From the NCBI RefSeq assembly GCF_031755915.1, contig NC_083387.1, positions 22,253,501 through 22,317,500 of the forward strand: a DNA stretch of 64,000 nucleotides, read 5' to 3'. Source of the DNA: Ziziphus jujuba (taxonomy: Eukaryota > Streptophyta > Magnoliopsida > Rosales > Rhamnaceae). Position 1 is the stretch's first letter. The number at the start of each line of letters is the position of its first letter. Shown piece after piece: positions 38,195 to 51,321 of this stretch. The notes beneath the pieces were generated by a model, which was given only the letters and a program-made list of their open reading frames with translations, was not told the origin of the DNA and did no database searches. The position numbers and the translations under genes were made by a program.

Positions 38195-41100
38195 TCATCT
38201 GCCGCTATTTTGTTCGACCTTGGTGCCCTCTATGTATGATATTTTCCCAGCACTCTCACTGTAAGTCACAAGGTCATTGTACATTTTCTGAGAAGCCTTG
38301 GAGAACTCTACTAACGACTCAAAAACTGTATAAAACCCAGTTTGGAATCCACCTAATGTGATCCTTTGAGTTTCTTGCATGTAATTATGGTGTTTTTCCT
38401 TTTCTACATCCAGCTTTGTCCTGAACATATCCAACTGATCCTTCTTCTCCGTCAAGTAATCGTTCTGATGTTCCACATCTGACACTGATTTATGATCCGT
38501 AAGCTTCAACTCGAGAAACTGGCTCCCTGTCTTCTGGAATGCCGGAATTCTTCTTTCAAGTTCTTTTGCTAGACAATCAACTTTCCTTTTTTGTTGCTGT
38601 TCCTCTCCTTGCTGATCCCACAGAGCTTTTACATCCTTTGCAAAGCTTTTCAATGCAATGGATACTGCATTTTCCGGTAGTTTCTCCATCGAAGCTAACC
38701 AATCATGACAAATCACAAGCAATGGGGGACCGTTGGCATGGTATGGAATAGCTGAACCCTTGCCTCTAGAGTAGATTTCAACTTCAGGGAATATGAACTT
38801 GGTTAGCCAACCATAAAGAGCTTCAACATAAGCTTTTTGGGCTGCAACATACTCTATAAAGCAGGCACGCCAATTACGAAGCTCGGCCTGAAGTTGAAGC
38901 GTAGCAAGCCTGTGAGAGTCATTGCAGAATTTTCCAAATGTGGGGCAGGTGAAAGTTTTTACTTCAAAGAGAATCTTAGTCTGGGTTTCGTGTGACTCCA
39001 ACATAACCTTCCATGTCCGTGTTAACCTGCACAAGAGAATAAGAAAATCAAATCAGGAAAACCCATAAGGAAACTTTAATAGTGTGTGCCTGCTCTATCT
39101 GTTGACTTCCATACCCTTTTAACAGTTCAACAATTTGAGGTTGCAGTTCTTCATCTCGAAGTTTCTGAATTCTCTTGGAGATTGACTCAGCACTACGGAT
39201 TGCGATCAAGATCCTGGCATACAGGTCTTTTACTGCAGCCCTAGTTTTGTCCATGGCGTTTGCATCATCTCCTCTGATATCTTGGCTTCTCAATCGTGAA
39301 CATTTTTTCTCGTAAAGTTTCCGTGTACTGTCTCCAGCCTGAACCCAAGGCAGCAGCATGATGAGTAAGGATTATTTGGAAACTAATCAAACATAAGCAG
39401 CAAAAAACAAAATTTCTTTTCAGAAGTCACAAGAAGCAATAGGCTTTATCAACCTTATAGCCTGAACATCTCATTTCTGACTACATTAAATCCATCACAG
39501 CAAAATATAAGTTTTGTTTAGTTACTAATTAACTTTGAAAGTAGTTGTATGAACTCTCTTTATCTATGGTAAAAGAATGTGTTTGAATAAATCAATTTTC
39601 AGAAAGGGTAGGTTTTTGGGGAGGAAAAAAAAAAACACAACTCTTAACAAGCCATCTGGCATAATTTCACTTAACGTCGTTCCTATGTGGATAACTCAGG
39701 GGCAAAGTCACTGTTTTCTCTTGCACAGTCCAAAGTTCAAATTCCCAAACTCCAACCCCAATACCAAAAAAAAAAAAATCTCACTTCATGGCTCAAAATT
39801 GGTGTCATCCTTTATACACACTTGTTTTTTTAACATAACAAAGCAACCTTATATGTCAACTGACATATTGTTCCCAATGATTCACAAGACAAGCATCTTC
39901 AAAATTTGCATTTTAGTAGCTCCCAATTTTCTTTTCCACAGCATCACAGACCTATTAATCGTGATAGGAGAGAGAGTTCAAAGCCATGCTACTTTACCTT
40001 AACCTCTTCATAGAGTTTCTTTTCCCAGACATATAATCTTCCTAGTGTAAGTGAGTGGCTTCCTGAATCCATTCCTCCATAATCATCAAAAAGATCATTT
40101 GTAAATTCTTTCCACGTTGAACAACTCTTTGAGCTTGATGCTACGAGACTCTTACATGATGATGGTTTAGATGAAATGGAGCGATGCCATGCTAAAGATT
40201 GGATGAGTTTTGTCGAGTTCTCTGTGAAAAAACAGGATGGATTTATGCAGATTTAGACATGGACAACACATAAAAGTGCATGAAAGAATGTGGTTAATAC
40301 ATGGACCCAGTTTCTGCCATACAATAAGTGAATGTTAGACCTACATAAAGAAAAGCTACAGGACAAGGGAATGTTGGACCCACATCAAAAAGCAGGGGAA
40401 ACGTGCTCACAAAGACTATTCCAACCTTTTGAGGAAAGAAATGGGCCTCCTCCTCGAATTACCCAATGCACCAATCTTAACTTAGTTTTGGAATCTGGTA
40501 TTCAGTATAAAAAACCAAGATGAAAATGTAAAATTTATTCAAGAAAGTTGACAGATAAACCTTTTGATATTTTCTATATATGATGTGAAGCAACTAAATA
40601 CAAATTCTGAGCTATGATTAAGCATAATGTGATGAACTTGTTTGGAGGAAAAAGAAAATAACATTTCACTAAAATCTTTAAATTAAGTACAAACGCTATA
40701 GATTTTTAAATTATGTTGTTTAGCATGCCTAGGAATGCAGATAGTGTGAAAAAGCATGGGCAGAATATTTATGCAAAATCGACAAAAAATGCCAACTTTG
40801 CACAGGAAACCCCCATGCTTAGATTCTACCAAAAGGTTTAAAAAAAAAAAAAAAGGGAAAATAAGCTACAAAAATTAAACTACCTTGTCAAAGAAAATCC
40901 AGAGAGTAAATTCTGATGAAGCTGTGTAAATCCACACAGGAACTAAAACCAAGACCATGGATAAGCAACATAGGAAAAAAACATGCAAGGTTCTTCAAAA
41001 ACCAGATTGACCCGGCATTGGATCACTAATCAAATAAGCAGCATGCAAAGGTTACCGCATTGAGACAAAAAAAGGGGGAAAATAAATTGAAAATCCCACC

Positions 41101-42213
41101 TAATAGCTTCATCACACCCATTGCAGATCAGCTTAGAAATTGTGCTTCAACTGATAAAAGAGAACTCATGCAAGCTAAAAATAAACAAAAGGGCATAAAA
41201 GATTAAAAAAATCTTCAGGTAAAATGAAGGAAAGAAAATCAAAACTCACCTTTTATTCCCTCCAGACCAGACTGCATCTGCATCATATTAGCCTCTAACA
41301 TCCTGGAAACATCCTTTCCAGAATTATAAGCTCTGTAAAAAAGGTCCTCAATATCCCTCAAAGCTTCCAAAAGTTCCCTCCCTTCCTCTGGTGTATCAAT
41401 CACCGTGAGCCCCTTGTGCTCTACCAGGTTGTTCACATTATCAGCTTCTACCTTAACCACTTCACCTCCATTATTTTCATGCTCTTTCTTCTCACATTTT
41501 TCTTCAACCATAACAACCTTCTCTTCATGCTCTTCTCTGTCTCCTTCCTCTTCTAGCTCAGGAATCCCTTCCTCTTCCCTCACCACCCTCAAATCATCGT
41601 CGGAGCTCCGGCGATAGCCGCTGATAACCTCAGGTCTCACATTGTCAAATGGGTTAAAGAAATCCCACCCAAAATCTCTTTGTGGTGAAGACATTAAAGG
41701 GGGTGGCATAACTGGCATTTGCATATAAAAATACCCACAGCCTTGCTCATCTCTCTCCACTGTTTGTCGTTGTTGTAGTAGTTGATGTTGTTGTTGTTGT
41801 TGTTGTTGTCGTTCTTCTTCTTCTTCTTCTTCTTCTCTCTCTTCCTCCTCTTCCTCAGAGGAATCTGAAGAAGAGGCTGAAGCAGCACAAGAACCACATT
41901 GAATGGCTTCGTGGGTAGACTCAGAGGGTCTTTGCTGGAGGAACATGGGGTTGTTTATTATAGTTCCAGTGGACGGTGGAGAAGGAGGGCAAGGTGGAGG
42001 GAAAGTGATGAGGAAAGGTGAAGGAGGCGAAGAATGGCGAGCAACAAAGAGCTTTATTGATGCAGCTACTGCATATAGAGCTTGATAATACCTCCAATGT
42101 GCCTCTGCAAGAGCATATCTTCTTTCAACTGCTAACTTTAGCTGCCTTTTCCTCTCTCTGCAGATTGATACTACTTCTTCTTCTTCCTCTAGCTTAGAAG
42201 CTACACAACCCAT
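38195..42213 (-). CDS. DUF630/DUF632 protein, NRG2-like (747 aa)
   Basis: Four exons join in frame: 41250-42213, 39998-40221, 39115-39338, 38195-39026 (2244 nt). The N-terminus MGCVASKLEEEEEVV begins with an N-myristoylation-type Gly-2 and Cys-3. It leads into the DUF630 helix (ICRERKRQLKLAVERRYALA). A disordered middle (about 70-270) is Pro-, Ser-, Gln- and Glu-rich, with a Q8 run and long acidic runs. DUF632 spans about 275-610 (ALRDIEDLFYRAYNSGKDVS, LTRTWKVMLESHETQ), followed by a Lys/Glu-rich coiled coil (LDVEKEKHHNYMQETQ). Arabidopsis relatives include NRG2 (nitrate signalling) and APSR1 (phosphate and root growth). The subfamily and precise role of this copy cannot be fixed from sequence. 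The start was chosen at MGC because the myristoylation signal is invariant in the family; an in-frame ATG exists further 5'. Confidence 0.9.
41785..41880 (-). repeat. Trinucleotide-rich coding segment (polyQ/polyE)
   Basis: CAA/CAG-type codons encode eight Gln, and GAA/GAG/GAR runs encode two acidic blocks separated by RQ and RE. All lie in the disordered region of the DUF632 protein. Codon purity suggests the lengths vary between alleles. Confidence 0.75.
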
Positions 42214-42576
42214 CTCTTCTCCTTCTAAAGTTGGAGTTTTTTTTTTCTTTTTTCTTTTGAAGGCTGCTTTTAGAAAATGGGGAATAATATAAGCAAGAAA
42301 GGTGGTATTTTGGAGGAATCTGTGTATTCTTCTTTTGTGATAAAACAAAAAAGGAGGTGGGGCTTTGTCCAAATATGGTGTTTTTGTTTGTTTGAACTGG
42401 GGTTTTTAGAGAAATAGTGTAGAAAATGTTGCTTTTGGAGAAGCTCTAGAGCAAACCCATGTCATCTTTTGGTAAATAAAAAAAATAAAAAATAAAAAGC
42501 TGGAATTTCTACCGGAGAAAAAGTAGCTTCTTCTCTGGAGAGCTGAAAACCGTTTCATCCGTTAGTGGAATCGTTG

Positions 42577-42579
<3 letters not shown>

Positions 42580-42621
<42 letters not shown>
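42580..42621. repeat. (GA)21 tract upstream of the DUF632 gene
   Basis: A pure GA run about 370 bp upstream of the start codon (CT on the gene's sense strand). A shorter GA tract lies at 42849-42870. Confidence 0.95.
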
Positions 42622-42624
<3 letters not shown>

Positions 42625-45600
42625 AAAGATTATATGCTGTAGCTGAAGAGTATTCCACTATTCTAACTTCAAAAAGACGACTTTCAGCTTAAAAAAAAAA
42701 ATTGAAAAACACAAGAAAGAGAACCTATTTTCTGCTAAAACAGGACACTAAGTAGAGGTTCTAGTGCAGACTTTATATCCTAATGTTCCATTACAGACTA
42801 AGTTTTACCCAAAAAAAAAGACTAAAAACTAAACTAGTAGTGCATTTGGAGAGAGAGAGAGAGAGAGAGATGACAGAATAAAGGCCAGGTCGAAACCATT
42901 GGTGGGTAAGAAGGTTACGGTAGGGGCTCGAGAAAGAGAGAGAAAAGAGTGTTCTTGTTTCTGGCAATCTGTACTCAATGAGGTGGCGTATATCAATGGA
43001 AAGCCATTCTTTTTTTTTTTTCTTTTTTTTTGTCTTTTCTGTTTTCCCTCCTCTCCTTCCCTCCATGAAAAACGAAAATAAAAAACAATTGTGCCAAAGT
43101 TGGCAGAGATTTTAGGTGACGACAAGGAGCAGACTAGTGAGCAAAAAGAGGAGTCAAACTTCAAAGGGTGGTCACAAGTCGCACAACTCACAGCTGCAAG
43201 GGGTTTTTTTGTCCTTTCCTTTGTGGCCTTCCTCTTCATTTTCACTTTTTATTTTATTTTTTTGTAATACCAATTTGTTACAAAAACAACTCCTAATAAT
43301 GAGACTATAATTGTGTTTAATTGGGTTTTTCTTTGTTAAGACTTTTTTGTTTAAGAAAACCAAGAAATCAGTCAATATCTTTTGGTCTTTACCATAGATG
43401 ATGATGATGATGTGCATGAAAGTGGAAGTGAACATATTTGGCAACGGCATTAGATTTTGCAAGGATTTGGACTTAAAGGGCATGACATGTAAAAAAGAGA
43501 AGGTTCTATTTAATAGTCCATTTATGAAGCTGTTGGTGATGGTGTACCATTCAGTAATGAGTGTTTTTCAGTTTTCCAGAATCTGTGTTGTTTATGATCA
43601 CGTCATTAATACCCAACCTCTCATGTTTTCAATACTAAAACAATGACAGTTTAATAAATAATCAGAGTTTGAGTGATGAATGTCATTCTGATTTTTAACA
43701 TAAAATAATAATAATAATAATAATAACCTTTTTTTTTCTTTTAAAAAATAAAAGTATTTGGATATTGTTTTAAAACAAATTGAAGTTAAAAGTAAAAAGT
43801 TGAACAGAAATAGGCCCTGAATCAGATATATTCATATGAGGTGTCTTGCTTTTGGAGCAAAGTTATGTATAAAGGAGATTGAATTAGAAGCTAATCTCCT
43901 CTTTTTGGATTTGGAAGTGAAAAAAAGGGATTTTTGTTTCCTATTTATCAACATGTTCATAGAATTTGACTTCTCAAATAATATAAGGAAGGAAAACAAC
44001 CCAAAAGGCAATGGGAGAAGATGGTTGAGAAAGACTCCCGAAGATATAGGAAGAAATTCAAAGTTTGTCTGGAGACCGACCATTTATGCCAATCACAGTA
44101 GTAGATTACTTTCAAAGAATGAAAACACAAAAAGGGGCATTGCAGATAAATAGGTCTGGAAAATTACTAACATTGATTGTGCTTCTACAGTTTATAAAGA
44201 ATATATATAGTCTGCTTTTTTTTTTTCTTTTTTTTTTTTTTTTGGTGAAACAATATATTTAGTGTGCTTGTATAGTAAGAATAGTGTGCCATGTGATACC
44301 ATTAACTAGAAACTGGACATATGCATACTGCCCAACCAATACGAGTGAGTTCACTGTTTGAGATTGCAAAATACACCTACTTCTATTTTTTTCATCCTTT
44401 TTTATTTACCAAACAATAAATAAATAGTGTCCTCTGTCCTTTCTCCTTTTTTTTTTTTTTTTTTTTTGGGTAAAAGCCAAAGAGGACTTTCCACCTTTTT
44501 ACATCCTGATACACAGTGTTTCCTTTATTTATGAGCAATAATTTGTTGAAAAATGAATGAAAATGGAAAAAACAAGATTGAAAATGAAAGTACTCACCAA
44601 AAAAAAAAAAAAAGAAGAAGAAGAATGAAAATGAAGGTCTCTCTTTAAAGAAAAAAGACTAATCAAAATTAATATATGGGTTTGAGCCTCACAGTTCATT
44701 GTTGTGAAGTTTTGTTAATTTAAGCCTGAGTCTTAAAAAGACCAATTGGGAGTTGTGCCTCGCTATTTATATATATATATAGTTATAAAACGTACTATTA
44801 AAAAAATGGGAATTAAGTGAAACAAAGATTAACTAAAACAAAGAGGTTTTGCCTTTGGGTTAGCGCTTTAGTGGGAATATGCCCTGACAGAGCCTGACAA
44901 ACAAAGAGTAAAATAGATTAGTCTTAGTCTTGTCTCGTAACTCTCTACTTCCTCTCTTTTCCATATTCATTTTGAATATGGGCCAATAAAGCAAAATACC
45001 ATTGAATATTTTTTGGATAATAGGTTTCTGCCAAAATAAGAGTATATGGTTTTCCTGTGAAATGTAGAGAAAAATCTATTGATTATCTTTTTTTTTTTTT
45101 GGTTGAAAATCCATTGATGACCTATTCTTAATGCAAAAGTGCTCTATTATAAGAAAACATATTGTATTTGGGTTAGAAATTTTTGAATACTTTGTTTGAT
45201 ATTTGAATGTTGTAAACTCTCTAAAAACCTAAGGAAATAGTGAAAAGATTAAAACATAAAAGTCAAGCACGAGCAAGTCGATTTGAGATTAAGCCAATTG
45301 ACCGTTTGAAAATAATCTTTCTATGCTTTTATCATGCAAAATGGAAATACAAAAGAAGAACAAGAAGAATAATGTAGAACAGATTCCTTTCTTAGTGTTA
45401 AAAGGATCCAACTTGAACCAAATTCTTGATAAAAAAGACTTCATCACCATACTGTAACCATGTGTTCAGTCTCTTAATCCAGACACAATGTAGCAAAGTA
45501 CCACTATTATAATCACTTTCTTTCCCACGTGCCTGATGGTAGAAAGTATGAATATACTATTTTTTGTATATATGTCACTTTATAATTATAAATGCTCTGT

Positions 45601-45989
45601 CTTGTAAAAATCTTTTTTTTTTTTTAATTTATGTGGAAATTCAATGTATTTAATACAATTTTTTTATTTATAAACAAATACTTAGCTTTTTAATACAATT
45701 TAAAAAAAAATTATATATAAAACTCTATAAATTATAATACTATTTTCATAATCAACCAGACACTTCCTTTGAAACTTCTGCAGTAAATTCATCATAATAT
45801 CCATTCTTACAAAGAGAAGCCGAATGCCAGTGAAATAAGCAGTTTATCTCTTGGTTTATGGGGTTAGTTGGATCCTTTCATTTAATCTCCAAATGCAGCC
45901 TTAAATTCTGTATGAGATCATTTTTTATTCTGCCTTTTTTTAAAAGAACATCAAAAAGCAAGTTTCATTGGCTTTGGTCTTTAACTTTT

Positions 45990-46110
45990 CCAGAAAATTA
46001 TCCAAACCCTCGAGAGTTACTTTAGAATTTCAAAAGCCATTTCCAAAAAATTGTCCAAACTATAGAGAGTCACTTTAGAATTTCAAAAGCCAATAATAAA
46101 ATTTCAGAAG
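45990..46110. repeat. Imperfect tandem repeat, about 60-bp unit
   Basis: Two adjacent units share GAGAGT(T/C)ACTTTAGAATTTC followed by AAAAGCCA, with a partial third unit (AAATTTCAGAAGCCA). Repeats rich in AAAGCC/TTTCC of this sort often come from degenerate MITEs. Confidence 0.7.
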
Positions 46111-46744
46111 CCACGTCAAACAAGTAGAGCTTTGCTATGATCTTGTGATCATCAAGCAAAAACATCAATACTGGGTTATTCCTTACCGTCATGTTCATTT
46201 GATGTCAACGTCTTTAGTTTCCTTTATAATAAAATATTAATTTCTTCTTGCAACAAAACCAATTTAGAGTTTTCCAAGAGAACTATTTCTCTGTCCATTT
46301 CCAATACAAGTTAGTTGTATACAAAAGAAGACCACTTTTTATTGGAAGAAAACATACAATAATGACATTCTACTCAAAAAAAGCACAAAGGGTTCAAAGC
46401 ATGGCATCTACTTATTTATAAATAATCAGTCAAAAACTTTGGGCAACTTTTGATAAAAAACAACACTGCCATACATACAACATAGTAGCTTGATGTCACT
46501 TGCAAAGGAATGCGAATGACAACTGAATGACCAAACTGAATAAAATATAACAGGGAGAATTGAACTGCATTGGGTGAAAGAATGTCCACTAGATGAGAAG
46601 ATACATGATTATTACCTGATCACTGCCTACTTCGATGCCTGTTTCCACAGACAAAGAATTGCTCCCTTGACCAATTCTCTGTTACTGCCGCACGAATCTG
46701 CTACAAGCTAATCTTACACTGAAACTTCAACCAGCTTATCATAC

Positions 46745-46746
<2 letters not shown>

Positions 46747-46785
<39 letters not shown>
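46747..46785. repeat. (GA)n tract in the probable PP2C 3'UTR
   Basis: A pure AG run of about 19 units, about 330 bp downstream of the PP2C stop codon. On the PP2C sense strand it reads CT. Confidence 0.95.
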
Positions 46786-46792
<7 letters not shown>

Positions 46793-47117
46793 GAAGAGAG
46801 AGCAACAAGCATGGAAATGGAAGCAAAAACTTAATTTGCTGCGTTGTAAAATTTACAAAACCAAAAAAATGCCAACAGAAAAAACAAAAAGGAAAACAAA
46901 GGGTAAGAACCGTGCCAACGAAATAACTACTATTACTGTCACCTTAAAGTTCTCTTTTCAAGTTCTTTGGCATAGAGGCTAAACGGTATTAATCTCCAGT
47001 TAAAAGTTACAGTATACAATAAAGAATTGAAGGCCTGATCCTCTTTTATCTCTTTTGAAGCTACCTGCTATTCACACAGAGAATAATACAACAGACAGAA
47101 CATGAGGTACAGCCTAA

Positions 47118-48867
47118 TCAGGGATTGCCAGCTTCTGTTGGCGTGGCACAAGGAGCCAGACTGTTAGGAGGCAGGTTGATTCCACCCCCTCTCACAGATA
47201 GATTAGGGCACTTGACAGAACTAGCCCTGCTTACAAGATTTGAATCAAGAAACACAACAATCACAGTGATGTCGTCATGGAAATGGCGCCGGACCCCACG
47301 GTCGATCTTCTTCAAGTCTGAATACCTCATTTCCCTCTTTTTGGCTGCTTCTTGGAGAGCAGCTTTCACAAGTCTCCTTGCACTTCCCTGAAATGACGGT
47401 TAACATAAGTTAATTCTTTTCTCCTGTTGAGGGTAAGAGCTTCCTAACATGAATCGGACTTCTCTTATGAATTACAGGAATGCTTGATGGAAAATCCATT
47501 AATCAAGAACACAAGCATATGAATGCTAGTGAACAGATATATATTCCCCAACCAAAACATCTCCCCACTCTACTTCCTACACAAAGCTGGTACCAAACAG
47601 AGCTCAAAACAAAGAAATTTCAGTGATGTAATGGTTTAAATGTTTAGGTTTTTGCTTCATCAAGTCTAAAAGGCATACCAGAGAAAATTCACCTAAGCAA
47701 CTCAAATGCACATCTGAATAGTCAGAGCCAAACTAACCAAGAATAAATTTGTTTTCTACACCAAAATGATACAACACTAGCAACCCTTCTGCATGGCACT
47801 TAAAACAAATTGTTTTATCTGCTAAACTATCACTGAAATTGGAGATGTTTTCAAATGCTTATGCAGCAATTACCATCCAAGATCAAAACAATGAGGGCCT
47901 AGAGGCCAGAGCTTGACTGGTAAGAGGTCGACCAGCATTTAAGCACTCAATTATGATGTTAGCAAGATTCTATGAGATCGTATTCTATCCATGAGGCCAT
48001 CATCTAGAATCCTTCATTTACCAGACAACTTATTCTTATACAGGTAACACTTTACATTCACTGAAATATGTTAAAGCAGAATTAAGATTAGAATAGATTT
48101 GAGTTTCTTCTAGGCCTAAAAGATGATTTATTAATATTAGAAGGATAAGTAGGCCATGGAAAGATAAATGATCTGAATGAAGCAATCAAACTGAAAACAC
48201 TGTCTAACAGTGCTCAGCATCAAATACTTCAGTTGATGCACAGACAATGGTTAGATTGCTGGTAACAACGTCAGATCACAATCATACTAATCATCTCATA
48301 CAGACCATGGTTCTTCCAGGTACTATTGCCAAACTCATAAGGGATAAGGATGTCCAATGATCTCAGGATAATTAACCATAGTAGCAATATGAATTATCTG
48401 AACTTCAGGTGCTAGTGAAGCAGAGCAAATATTGGTATAATCCGTTGGTAATAGCCTTCTTACTGAAAATTAGCAAATATTTCAAAATACTCAGTATTAA
48501 ATCAAAGTAGCAGTTATCAAGTGCTCAGGTTTGAAGCTTACACTACGTGGATGGTTTTTAACTAAATCAACAGCTTCCTGGTTGCTGAGGTGTTCCCAGA
48601 GCCCATCAGACGCAAATATTACAAACTGATCATGTGGCTGCAATTGGTGGACTGAGATTGATGGTTCAGAGCTCAATATTGGTCTTGTGAAAGGTTCACG
48701 AAGACGAAATTTAACATAAAGAGGCTCTCTGTTGAACTCAGCCTTTTTCAAATACACATCACCAATGGATCTAGAAACCTGCAAGTTGAAAAGTTCAGAT
48801 GATTAGAGAAATGAATCAAACAGAAAATGTGGCAGGTCAATCATCATACAGTTTAATCTGTCTCATC

Positions 48868-48908
<41 letters not shown>

Positions 48909-51271
48909 AGAGCAAAATACAAAAACATAAATAAAAGTAGATAAAATAATTGTTTAACCTTGTTCGACTTCATTCAATGCTGTTATACAGCTTAACCATT
49001 TTAAATGTGAAACACGTGGTCATTGTAAAGTAAAAGATGCACTGCATTCTTTCTGTGCAAAATGCAGAGGGGTTGTTTGAAATTTCCCATTACAGAGGAC
49101 AGAAGGTACACATTTGAGCATTAATTGTTGCTGGCATTTACCAGGACAAGAATGATAAAGGCCTTGATGCATACTTTTCACCTGCTCGCTGAAGGAGACA
49201 AGTGTGTTGCATTCAATGGCCAAAACACAACCCTAAACTTTGAAGTTTAAGTCATGTAACTACAACTTCATAATGTATACATATAATATATTGTTAGTGT
49301 GTGTACTTCTCATCCTCACTTTTTTTTTAATGCTCACACCCTTCTACCCAAATTGAGGTCCTTGATCTTTTACCAATTTACCCTATATGTATATAGAGTT
49401 TTACTATTGTGAGCTTCTTATAGTAAGCTTCAAATGCTTATGGTAAGCATCATTTGTCATTAAACCCCAAAAATTTTAAAAAAATTAAATAAAATAAAAC
49501 ACATGATTTCTCTAATGTATTTCATCTTCATATTTGCTCTAATATTCTTGTTGATCTTTCATTCAACATGAAACAACCTTCAACGTTAAAAATTTTCAGA
49601 TGTGGCTTGATTGGTTAATAGGTATATTCTTTCATGTTTAATGAAAGACAAATAAGAATATGGTAAGAGAATCCCATATGCAAGTTTGTAATTTGAACAA
49701 CAAATTACAATAAATGAAGAAAGGTCTAATTCTATACCATTTTAAGTTACTAAAAAACCCCAAAACTTAAGCTAATAGGTTGTGGATCCAACTAGGTCAA
49801 GCCAACACTGAGGCTATTAAGAATATGAGAATATTTACATGAGTCTTTCTTTAGGGATATGGTTGTTTAAATTTTAAACTAAGCAAACTTTAAACCAAGC
49901 TACTGGTATAGCGAATTTCTAAAATACATTTGCAGTGTTAATCACAAAAAAGAGATAATATTATCAAACAAAAGTAGATGGAAGTAGAATGGCAAAAGAT
50001 GCCATAATACGTGTATTCCTACAAGCAATACTACTATCTATCAAATACTTATGCAGTAAAATGATAACCTGTATAAGGCCCTTCACACGCCATACGTTAT
50101 GCTTCAAAACTACAATATTTGAATCATCAGGATGCAGAGAATGCAGTTCCTGCCTCACGGACTCTATACATGCATTATGCTCTGATGACAACTGAATGGC
50201 AAGAACCTCCCCTGTTGCCTTTACAGCTCTCCCCAAAACAGCTCGGGAATCACCAAGGTTAGCAATGTAAAGGAATCCACCACAAACAACACCAACAAGG
50301 CAGCAAGATCCAACTGCTGCAATCTGTGGTTTCATAGGCCATTGTCTGGTGACAACAGAGAGAAAACCCTCTTCTGTTGCTTGAAATGCCTTCCGTATTA
50401 CATCTGCAGACATAGACTGCTGCTCTGAAGTAAACCCTGCAGATTTCATTCAAAAAAGAAAATTTCACAACAAGGTCTTTAATATGGATCATAGAAGCTG
50501 CTATTCAACCATAAAATTTATGTTCCAAACTTCCAAGCTACAACTAACTGTCAAGAAACGGTGGGGGAAAAAAAAGAAAAATGGAAACTCAAAGTAACTG
50601 AAGTTTATTGATATGAAAAATCCAAGAAAGTAAAATCCACCAATCTAAAAGATAACTATTTGGCTTATTGGGGTAAAAATCTTTCATTTTTTTAAAATTA
50701 AGACTCAAATGGATAAAAATTCTCTCTTTTATAACTTGGAAAGGTCCCAGCCAGTAGAGGCCGGCTACATTATCATATCCCCATCACCAAATAGCCAATC
50801 TCTCTCATAAACCTTTTTTTCCCCTGCAACTTTCTCAACAATCAATCAAGAGTAATAAGAATTTGAAACCATAACAATTGAAGCCAACAAGGTTGTTGAA
50901 AAGATTCCTGAAGCATAAAAATCCACTCATAAAGTTTAAAAAAACCACTTACTCTTGAGATGCTGAAAGAGGTGATCATTGATAAATCTTGAAGTCTCCG
51001 GCCCACCATGTCCATCATAAACACCAACAAAAGTACCACATGGACCAGACTCATGCAAGCTCAAATTGCCAGACTCAATCTGGCTCTGATCCTCGAGTAA
51101 ATTGTTAGCCTGGACTACAGCCATTGAGAATTCACCATTAAAATGCTGCCCTGAATCTTTGTACCATAAAAGCCCATCTTGGCGACCTCCAGCATCTGAA
51201 CCCGTATGAACATATCGATTCGACCTCGGCCGAAAACAGGCCCTCAAGTAGTTCATCAACTCTGATAACAT
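47118..51271 (-). CDS. Clade D protein phosphatase 2C (PP2C.D6/PP2C64-like), 397 aa
   Basis: Four coding exons join in frame: 50953-51271, 50069-50436, 48542-48778, 47118-47387 (1194 nt). All metal-binding motifs are present: [10 protein letters not shown] (about 81-90), VGSCCLVG and [12 protein letters not shown] (148-175), the aspartate of [11 protein letters not shown] (about 287), and [13 protein letters not shown] (about 343-354). Further family landmarks are [46 protein letters not shown] and a Pro/Ala-rich C-terminus. The closest Arabidopsis protein I recall is At4g38520. Clade D PP2Cs are Mg/Mn-dependent Ser/Thr phosphatases that dephosphorylate the penultimate Thr of plasma-membrane H+-ATPases and are inhibited by SAUR proteins, so they restrain acid growth. 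The start at [12 protein letters not shown] matches homologues. No lesion seen. Confidence 0.95.
48870..48904. repeat. (GA)n tract in PP2C intron
   Basis: A pure AG run of about 17 units shortly upstream, in transcript terms, of the exon beginning VSRSIGDV; it reads as a CT-rich stretch on the sense strand. Confidence 0.95.
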
Positions 51272-51321
51272 CCCTCATCTCATCCAAACAACGCTCCCAA
51301 ATCTCCACATGTAATAAGCAC

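Larger units (their letters stand above)
42622..47117. other. Intergenic region between the DUF632 and PP2C genes
   Basis: The left end is the DUF632 promoter and the right end (from about 46600) the PP2C 3'UTR. The middle is AT-rich with (AAT)n at 43704-43727, long T runs at 44217-44243 and 44449-44467, a TA run at 44767-44781 and the short tandem repeat at about 45990-46110. No supported gene; the 105-codon frame at 43836-44153 shows no domain. Confidence 0.5.

Noticed and set aside
43836..44153. 105-codon open frame between the DUF632 and PP2C genes
   Set aside because: No recognisable domain, no family similarity I know of, and base composition equal to the surrounding AT-rich DNA.
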